DNA from: Chloroflexota bacterium
GTDB lineage: Bacteria; Chloroflexota; Dehalococcoidia; Lucifugimonadales; UBA3495
NCBI GenBank assembly: GCA_022562335.1
Contig: JADFPM010000058.1
Location: forward strand, 1 to 11,618
Direction of reading: 5' to 3'
Length of the DNA: 11,618 bases
The position numbers and the translations under genes are program-made. Under the pieces are notes generated by a model. The model saw nothing but the letters and a program-made list of their open reading frames with translations. It was not told the origin of the DNA and made no database searches. Below are positions 6,965 to 11,618 of this stretch, piece by piece. The stretch's first letter is position 1, and each line of letters starts with the position of its first letter.

Positions 6965-7300
6965 ATGGATAACACGCGCATGATGCACTTGGCCGAAGAA
7001 CTGCTACAGCGGGCCAGAAATGGGAAAATCGCCTGGGAAGTCGGGATTATGCGAAATTCATACGGCGTTTCGCTCCCTGACATGTCGATCGACATCAGCC
7101 GGGAGGGGGCCCTTTACACCCTGAGTCTGTTGGGAGAAGACAAGCGCACCATCGACCGGCTGTACTCGTCTAAGCCCTATGACCCGGCGTTCCGAATATT
7201 ACAAACGATCTACGACTTGGCGAGAGGCAGAACGGCGCCGCACTCGGACGACACGGTGGACAAAGCCGTGGGGTACCTGAAGACCACCCAACAAATTTAG
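6965..7300 (+). CDS. small protein of unknown function
   Basis: This 111-residue protein is not recognised. GGAAGAAGG lies directly before the ATG. Composition is ordinary for a soluble mixed alpha/beta protein. An N-terminal helix (MMHLAEELLQRARNGKIAW, about 6-24) is followed by a strand-rich middle (GVSLPDMSIDISREGALYTLSLLG, about 34-57) and a C-terminal helical part (about 72-87). No signal peptide, membrane segment or Cys cluster is seen. It stands alone: the radical SAM gene is transcribed away from it and the ATPase gene converges on it. Codon use and GC content resemble the neighbours, which supports a real gene. I see no basis for assigning a function. Confidence 0.6.
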   Translation: MDNTRMMHLAEELLQRARNGKIAWEVGIMRNSYGVSLPDMSIDISREGALYTLSLLGEDKRTIDRLYSSKPYDPAFRILQTIYDLARGRTAPHSDDTVDKAVGYLKTTQQI

Positions 7301-7334
7301 CCCGCGGCCAGGCCACGCCTTTCTTATCAACACT

Positions 7335-7351
7335 CCGCCGGCTAGCGGCGG
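7335..7351. terminator. GC-rich stem-loop between convergent genes
   Basis: CCGCCG (7335-7340) and CGGCGG (7346-7351) form a perfect 6-base stem with a 5-base loop containing the stop codon of the ATPase gene. It lies between two converging genes and could serve both directions. No T-run follows on either strand, so it is a weak terminator candidate or simply a chance hairpin. Confidence 0.3.
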
Positions 7352-8742
7352 TAGATCGAACCAACCTCGGTCCGTTCGCAGTTCAACCGCCGGTTGAGAT
7401 GCAGGCCCTCCAGCACGAATTCAACGGCGGAGGCCACCACTTCCGGGCGTTGGTCGCTGGTCAGTTTTTTCACCGCAGCGGCCATCCCGTCTACTTTTTC
7501 CATTATCGCGGGGTAATCGGAAGCCCTCTTCTCACTTCCAATCTCCACCGCTTCGCCGAGGTCGAAAGCGGTGACCACATCTTCCAGTTCTTCCACCTCA
7601 AAATAGTTGCCAAAGATCCGCAACACACCCCGCCGGGTCAGATCGTCGGTTACCCTGCTTTCCCGGCCTTCCTCAAAGGTCTCCAACTCGATCTTCCCGG
7701 AAAAAGAGGCCACGATGTACGCCAGATCACTGGTCCTGGGGCAGACCCAGTCGTCTCCGTGGGTGATGGAACGGCGCAAGGCGTTGCCCAACAACGTCTC
7801 GTAGTTTGATATCGATACCCGTACGCTGACCCCGGAGCGCTGATTTATCTCGCTGCTCTGCCGGGCCTGGGCGGTGATCTCAGCCAATATCTCCTTCATG
7901 TAGTCTGGAACGACCACCCGGTCCTCATCTGGGAACCGGGTTCGTTCTTGCTCCATGATGATCATTTCATCTTGGTTGGTCTTGGGGTAATGAGTATGGA
8001 TCTGGGACCCGTACCGGTCCTTCAACGGGGTCACGATGCGTCCCCGGTTGGTGTAGTCTTCGGGGTTGGCGGTCGACACCACGTAGATGTCCAGGGGCAG
8101 TTTTATGCGGTATCCCTTGATCTGAATGTCCCGCTCCTCCATGAGATTGAAAAGACCCACCTGGATACGTTCGGCCAGGTCGGGCAACTCATTGATGCAA
8201 AAGATTCCCCGGTTGGTCCGGGGCACCAGGCCGTAATGGATCACCAGTTCATCGGACAGATGGCGCCCTTCCGCGACCTTTATGGGGTCTATCTCGCCTA
8301 TCAGATCGGCGATGGAAATATCCGGCGTGGCCAGCTTTTCCGAATATCGGTCCTCGGGAACAAGCCATTCGATCTCGGTCTCGTCGCCTTGCTCCGCCAC
8401 CAGGTTCAAGCAGGCCCGGCATATGGGAGCGTAGGGATTGTCGTTGATCTCACAACCGGCGATCTTGGGTATGAAATCGTCCAGCAGTGTGGTCAAACTC
8501 CGGATCAAGCGCGATTTGGCCTGGCCCCGTTCCCCCAACAGGATCACGTCTTGCCCTGCCAAAATGGCGTTTTCCAATTGGGGTATCACCGTTTGATCGA
8601 ATCCAATGATGCCGGGGAACACTACCTCCTCGGCCTTGATCTTGGCAATCAGGTTATTCCGCAACTCTTCCCGGACTGGAACCACCCGGTAGGAACTGGC
8701 TTTTAGTTCGCCGATGGTCTTTTGCTGTCCAGCAGAGGTCAT
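7342..8742 (-). CDS. MoxR/magnesium-chelatase ChlI-type AAA+ ATPase
   Basis: This 466-residue AAA+ ATPase has the Walker A motif GERGQAKS (70-77), a Walker B segment GIFCINELPDL (179-189), sensor-1 STANPEDYTNRGR (223-235) and the arginine-finger region PLKDRYGSQIHTHYP (239-253). These match the MoxR/ChlI clade, whose members act as ATP-driven chaperones, usually with a von Willebrand factor A (VWA) partner, to insert metals or remodel protein complexes. It is annotated as a magnesium-chelatase-like protein in many genomes, although chlorophyll synthesis is not implied. Cys97, Cys108 and Cys111 (GCEINDNPYAPICRAC) form a possible metal site. No VWA gene is adjacent. I chose ATG 8742 because GAAGGTG lies 8 bases upstream. 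A GTG 30 bases further upstream (8770-8772) lacks a ribosome-binding site. Confidence 0.9.
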   Translation of the reverse strand: MTSAGQQKTIGELKASSYRVVPVREELRNNLIAKIKAEEVVFPGIIGFDQTVIPQLENAILAGQDVILLGERGQAKSRLIRSLTTLLDDFIPKIAGCEINDNPYAPICRACLNLVAEQGDETEIEWLVPEDRYSEKLATPDISIADLIGEIDPIKVAEGRHLSDELVIHYGLVPRTNRGIFCINELPDLAERIQVGLFNLMEERDIQIKGYRIKLPLDIYVVSTANPEDYTNRGRIVTPLKDRYGSQIHTHYPKTNQDEMIIMEQERTRFPDEDRVVVPDYMKEILAEITAQARQSSEINQRSGVSVRVSISNYETLLGNALRRSITHGDDWVCPRTSDLAYIVASFSGKIELETFEEGRESRVTDDLTRRGVLRIFGNYFEVEELEDVVTAFDLGEAVEIGSEKRASDYPAIMEKVDGMAAAVKKLTSDQRPEVVASAVEFVLEGLHLNRRLNCERTEVGSIYRR

Positions 8743-8868
8743 ATTCACCGCACCTTCATCGGGTTCCCCCACTCATCCAGACCCGGCGCGCCCCAACGTA
8801 CGAACGATGGGGAACTCATGGATCGCCGCGCCTGCCGGGATAAAGCCGGTTCCGCCCATCTCGCGTAC

Positions 8869-8897
8869 AGTATATAGTAAAGATGGCTCTGGGACAG
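8869..8897 (-). promoter_or_regulatory. candidate promoter for the AAA+ ATPase gene
   Basis: On the minus strand CTGTCC (8897-8892) is followed by 17 bases and TATACT (8874-8869). The -10 is good but the -35 matches at only three positions. The stem-loop at 8885-8924 overlaps the -35. The leader would be about 120 bases. Confidence 0.35.
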
Positions 8898-9005
8898 CCC
8901 GGAATACCGTGTATTTCCAGAGCCAGCCCGCACTCGATTGGTCTAAGCCGGTCATTCCGTTTTATCGGCCAGCCGAGTGACCCGGGCCGGTCAAATCACC
9001 GGGGT

Positions 9006-9035
9006 CTGTCAAGTTATCCGGCCCTGGTCTATAAT
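9006..9035 (+). promoter_or_regulatory. promoter for DUF1232-hemW genes
   Basis: CTGTCA (9006-9011) is followed by 18 bases and a perfect TATAAT (9030-9035), about 30 bases before the ribosome-binding site of the DUF1232 gene. The perfect -10 makes this a reasonable call. The -35 matches at four of six positions. Confidence 0.6.
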
Positions 9036-9070
9036 TCAAACAGGATTACCGGTTTCAGGCAGGTGGTTCG

Positions 9071-9442
9071 ATGCTTCGTCTGGCCATACCGCTGCTTTAC
9101 ATGTTCGGACCGCGGCTGTTGCCGCCGATCTTCCGTTTTCTGCGCCTGGTCTGGCGTTTGACCTTTGACAAAAGGGTGCCGATCTTCCTCAGGATGCTGG
9201 TCCCACTGGCGGTTATTTACGTGGTGTCTCCCTACGACTTTCTTAATGACCGCCTCCCTATAGTGGGACGCTTCGACGACCTCATAATCATGGGCCTGGC
9301 GGGCCTCCTATTGACCAAGTTGGCCCCCAAACACGTGATAGACGAACTGACAGGCTCCTCTCTCAAAGGCGACCGCCCGGAAGACAAAGACCCGTCCAAG
9401 GTGGTTGACGGCTCGGCCCGGATCGTCGACGACGACGAATAA
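9071..9442 (+). CDS. DUF1232 (YkvA-like) membrane protein
   Basis: This 123-residue protein has the DUF1232 signature VVSPYDFLNDRLPIVGRFDD (51-70): a Ser-Pro-Tyr-Asp turn after a hydrophobic segment, followed by an Asp pair and a second hydrophobic helix (LIIMGLAGLLLTKL, 71-84). The N-terminal ~50 residues are hydrophobic and basic, and the last ~30 are acidic and probably disordered (ending IVDDDE). It is probably a small inner-membrane protein. The biochemical role of the family is not established. AGGTGG lies 4 bases before the ATG. It is 39 bp upstream of hemW on the same strand and likely shares a transcript with it. Confidence 0.85.
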   Translation: MLRLAIPLLYMFGPRLLPPIFRFLRLVWRLTFDKRVPIFLRMLVPLAVIYVVSPYDFLNDRLPIVGRFDDLIIMGLAGLLLTKLAPKHVIDELTGSSLKGDRPEDKDPSKVVDGSARIVDDDE

Positions 9443-9481
9443 CAGAGGCCCGAGACCAGCCGGCCGGCACCGCCATCAATC

Positions 9482-10687
9482 ATGAAAAGTATCCAAGAAA
9501 ACGGCATTTCCCTTTACATCCACATACCCTTCTGCAAGACCAAGTGCCCCTACTGCGACTTTAACACCTATCAGGGCATCGACAACCTGATGGACCCGTT
9601 CCTCGACGCCCTCCGGGTGGAGTTGGAGCTGTGGGGAAAGGTCCTCGGCCATCCCCCGGTCAACACGGTTTTCTTTGGCGGCGGCACGCCCTCTTACCTG
9701 CCCGAAGGCCGATTAGGCGAGGTCCTATCTACGGCCCGCGATGCCTTCATTCTCGATGAAACCGCCGAGATAACCGTTGAAGCCAACCCGGGAGACCTGG
9801 ACCAGGCGGCCTGCCAACGGATGTTGCAACAGGGGGTCAACCGCCTGAGCATCGGCACGCAGAGCTTCAACAACGACCTGCTTACTCTTTTGGGCCGCCG
9901 GCATGACGCGGACACGGCGGTGACGGCCTTGGAAGCCGCCCGCGACGCCGGATTCACCAACGTGAATCTGGACTTTATGTACGGCATCCCGCGGCAGACC
10001 ATGGCCCAGTGGGAAGACACCCTGGCCAAGCTGACGGACCTGGCGCCCCAGCACGTCTCGCTTTACGCGCTGACCCTGGAAGAGGGGACACCCCTGCAAA
10101 GCTGGGTATCCCAGGGCCAACTTCCAGCGCCGGACCAGGACCTGGCCGCCGACATGTATCACCGGGCGGAGGACGTGCTGGAGGAATCTGGCTATGGCCA
10201 TTACGAGATATCCAACTGGTCGTTCCCCGGTTGCGAAGCCCGGCACAACCTGGCCTACTGGCTCAGCAAACACTATCTTGGCGTGGGCCCCGGCGCTCAT
10301 TCCTGCCTGAACGGTCACCGGTTTTGGGATATGGACTCGCCCCGCGGCTACATTTCCCAGGTCCAAAAATGGCGTGAGGCAAACCCCGCGCCGTTATCTT
10401 CCATCACCTCCGAGGCGTTGGAATCAATCCCTCAAGTCGGAGGCCAGGAACACATCGATCCCGACACCGAATGTGGCGAGGCCATGTTCCTGGGCCTGCG
10501 CCTTTTGGACGGGATGGACCTGGCCAAAGCTTCGGCCAGGGTGGGCCGGGACCTGGAAACCCACTTCGGTTCCGAGATCCAGGGGTTGGTTGCCGACGGT
10601 CTTCTGGAGCAAAAAGGCAGCCAACTTCGCCTGACCAAAACCGCCTACCTGATAGCCAACCAGGTTTTCACCAAGTTCGTGGGGTGA
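9482..10687 (+). CDS. hemW: radical SAM heme chaperone HemW
   Basis: This 401-residue protein has the HemW pattern. The radical SAM motif is C-x3-C-x2-C at Cys18, Cys22 and Cys25 (YIHIPFCKTKCPYCDF, 12-27), without the extra Cys of true HemN coproporphyrinogen oxidases. It is followed by FFGGGTPSYL (64-73), TVEANPGDL (98-106), RLSIGTQSF (121-129), NLDFMYGIPRQT (162-173) and HYEISNW with RHNLAYW and YLGVGPGAHS (240-274). HemW binds heme and hands it to target proteins such as respiratory cytochromes. It is often misannotated as an oxygen-independent coproporphyrinogen III oxidase. Length is typical. No clear Shine-Dalgarno site precedes the ATG, so initiation may depend on the nearby upstream gene. 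The stop codon overlaps the GTG start of the next gene. Confidence 0.92.
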   Translation: MKSIQENGISLYIHIPFCKTKCPYCDFNTYQGIDNLMDPFLDALRVELELWGKVLGHPPVNTVFFGGGTPSYLPEGRLGEVLSTARDAFILDETAEITVEANPGDLDQAACQRMLQQGVNRLSIGTQSFNNDLLTLLGRRHDADTAVTALEAARDAGFTNVNLDFMYGIPRQTMAQWEDTLAKLTDLAPQHVSLYALTLEEGTPLQSWVSQGQLPAPDQDLAADMYHRAEDVLEESGYGHYEISNWSFPGCEARHNLAYWLSKHYLGVGPGAHSCLNGHRFWDMDSPRGYISQVQKWREANPAPLSSITSEALESIPQVGGQEHIDPDTECGEAMFLGLRLLDGMDLAKASARVGRDLETHFGSEIQGLVADGLLEQKGSQLRLTKTAYLIANQVFTKFVG

Positions 10688-11022
10688 ACTTGTGGCTGCC
10701 AAATCAGGAGGAAGCCTATATTCCGGAACTGAAAATCACCGGATATTTGTTATCTAATACCCATCCCGTAGGCCGGTTCAAAGCACGGATACTGAGGGAA
10801 TTGGGGTATGATGAGAACAACGTGGGTGCTTTGGAGCAAGATTTCCTAGACATTGCCCATGATCGGCATGTGACTGAATCGGTCGAGACCAGGTACGGCA
10901 CTAAATATGTGATCGACGGTGTGCTAATGTCACCCGATGGTCGATCTTTACAGGTCCCAACGGTGTGGATTATAGATACCGACGACTTATCCCCACGTTT
11001 CGTGACCGCGTATCCCATTTGA
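10684..11022 (+). CDS. DUF6883-like protein
   Basis: This 112-residue protein resembles the DUF6883 family. It opens with LWLPNQEEAYIPELKITGYLL (3-23), then NTHPVGRFKARIL (25-37), YGTKYVIDGVLMSPDGR (71-87), VPTVWIID (91-98) and PRFVTAYP (104-111), in the family's order. The biochemical role of this domain is unknown to me. I place the start at GTG 10684, overlapping the hemW stop (GTGA). TTG 10690 is a close alternative that gives the family-like beginning just before the LPN motif. The frame stays open upstream into hemW, but that part is Pro/Gly/Arg-rich shadow sequence. GC content drops compared with hemW, consistent with acquired DNA. It is followed 21 bp later by a DUF4926 gene. Confidence 0.72.
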   Translation: MNLWLPNQEEAYIPELKITGYLLSNTHPVGRFKARILRELGYDENNVGALEQDFLDIAHDRHVTESVETRYGTKYVIDGVLMSPDGRSLQVPTVWIIDTDDLSPRFVTAYPI

Positions 11023-11043
11023 TTAAAAAAAGAGAAATATCCC

Positions 11044-11274
11044 ATGAACCAAGAGATGGATACCGTGGTCCTGATGCGCGACATCTTAGAACATAAACTC
11101 AAGGCCGGTGACGTAGGGGCTGTGGTGCATTGTTTTCCCAAGACCGCCGTTTTCGAAGTCGAGTTCGTGACCGGGGAAGGCAGGACAGCCGCACTGCTAA
11201 CCCTTACCGAAGCCGATGTCCGACCCATGCGCGAGGGAGAGATTCTCCACGCCAGGGAGCTGACCGGAGCATAA
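11044..11274 (+). CDS. DUF4926 protein
   Basis: This 76-residue protein fits the DUF4926 family closely. It contains MDTVVLMRDILEHKLKAGDVG (5-25), then AVVHCFP (26-32), FEVEFVTGEGRTAALLTLTEADVRPM (about 37-62). The fold is expected to be a small, SH3-like beta-barrel. It is a short, soluble, acidic protein without signal or membrane segment. From memory, DUF4926 genes frequently sit beside DUF6883 genes, as here, so the two probably act together. Antitoxin or immunity-like partnership is an inference only. The ribosome-binding site is weak (AGAG in an A-rich leader), which suggests coupling to the upstream gene. Confidence 0.82.
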   Translation: MNQEMDTVVLMRDILEHKLKAGDVGAVVHCFPKTAVFEVEFVTGEGRTAALLTLTEADVRPMREGEILHARELTGA

Positions 11275-11409
11275 AAGAAGATCAGTATTTATCGCAAAAT
11301 GCGAGAACCCATTTGCCCATTCAACTTCTGACCATCCGGCATGTGATCAGACCATAGTTGTCGCCAATTAGGCTAGAAACTGGCGTGACGAATCGAAGGA
11401 CCACCGACC

Positions 11410-11618
11410 ATGTACGTCATAGGCACCGCTGGGCACGTTGACCACGGCAAGTCCACCCTGGTCAAGGCTCTGACCGGCATCGACCCCGACCGCCTGCCCG
11501 AAGAGAAAGAGCGGGAGATGACCGTGGATCTGGGCTTTGCCTGGCTGACCCTGCCCAGCGGCCGGGAGGTCAGCATCGTCGACGTGCCCGGTCACGAGCG
11601 GTTCATCAAGAACATGCT
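11410..11618 (+). CDS. selB: selenocysteine-specific elongation factor SelB, N-terminal part
   Basis: The first 69 residues are present and the window edge cuts the gene. They form the start of a translational GTPase: G1 GHVDHGKS (8-15), the switch I segment EREMTVDLGF (34-43) and G3 DVPGHE (58-63). The opening MYVIGTAGHVDHGKS and the EMTVDLGF form identify SelB rather than EF-Tu or IF2. SelB carries selenocysteyl-tRNA to UGA codons marked by a SECIS hairpin. The start is supported by AAGGA 9 bases upstream. It implies that the organism makes selenoproteins. No SECIS or tRNA-Sec is visible in the window. Confidence 0.93.
   Translation, partial: MYVIGTAGHVDHGKSTLVKALTGIDPDRLPEEKEREMTVDLGFAWLTLPSGREVSIVDVPGHERFIKNM

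Larger units (their letters stand above)
8743..9070. other. divergent intergenic region with hairpin and two promoter candidates
   Basis: This gap of 328 bases separates the ATPase gene from the DUF1232 gene. It holds a stem-loop (8885-8894 with 8915-8924, ten pairs including one G-U, arms GGCTCTGG and CCAGAGCC, 20-base loop). It also holds one promoter candidate in each direction. No convincing protein-coding frame or tRNA is seen in it. Confidence 0.6.

Noticed and set aside
7948..8706. Long plus-strand open frame (252 residues) opposite the ATPase gene
   Set aside because: It is an antisense shadow: the minus frame carries Walker A, Walker B and sensor motifs, while the plus frame has no recognisable features.
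9725..10366. Minus-strand open frame of 213 residues opposite hemW
   Set aside because: It is a shadow of the hemW coding frame in GC-rich DNA with no ribosome-binding site or known motif.
10471..10683. Long N-terminal extension of the DUF6883 frame
   Set aside because: It lies wholly inside hemW, is rich in Pro, Gly and Arg, and the family begins near the LPN motif encoded after 10684.
11275..11409. Possible tRNA-Sec or terminator upstream of selB
   Set aside because: Only a 5-base stem (TCGCA-AAA-TGCGA) is present. There is no tRNA-like set of arms and no T-run.

Overview
The window looks like chromosomal DNA from an uncultivated bacterium. A Chloroflexota lineage (Dehalococcoidia or SAR202-like) is my best guess. 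It rests on the SelB N-terminus, an Rv2578c-type radical SAM protein, a MoxR/ChlI-type ATPase, and the pairing of an HpcH/HpaI aldolase with nitroreductase-like enzymes. Most of the window is GC-rich, densely coded and uses good Shine-Dalgarno sites. The first ~200 bases are clearly AT-rich and look foreign to the rest. No rRNA, tRNA, CRISPR array or transposase was seen.

Layout. 1-205: C-terminal end of an AT-rich gene with a short Cys/His motif. 415-3272: three same-strand enzyme genes, a nitroreductase-SRPBCC fusion, an HpcH/HpaI-type aldolase/lyase and an alpha/beta hydrolase. A dispersed-type inverted repeat lies between the last two. They look like small-molecule catabolic genes, but the substrate cannot be read from the sequence. 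3425-4249 (minus): a PAP2-type membrane phosphatase/transferase. 4540-5668 (plus): a gluconate 2-dehydrogenase subunit 3-like protein directly followed by phoU. 5743-6648 (minus): an Rv2578c/SplB-like radical SAM protein, whose promoter carries a 28-bp interrupted palindrome resembling a Gram-positive LexA box. 6965-7300 (plus): a small protein of unknown function. 7342-8742 (minus): a MoxR/magnesium-chelatase-like AAA+ ATPase. 9071-11274 (plus): a DUF1232 membrane protein, hemW, and a DUF6883-DUF4926 gene pair. 11410-end: the start of selB, the selenocysteine-specific elongation factor.

Most of the window is ordinary core or accessory metabolism. The two most interesting points are the putative SOS-type operator exactly overlapping the -10 box of the radical SAM gene, and the DUF6883-DUF4926 pair, which overlaps the end of hemW and resembles a two-gene accessory module of unknown function. 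Domain calls come from reading motifs, without database searches.
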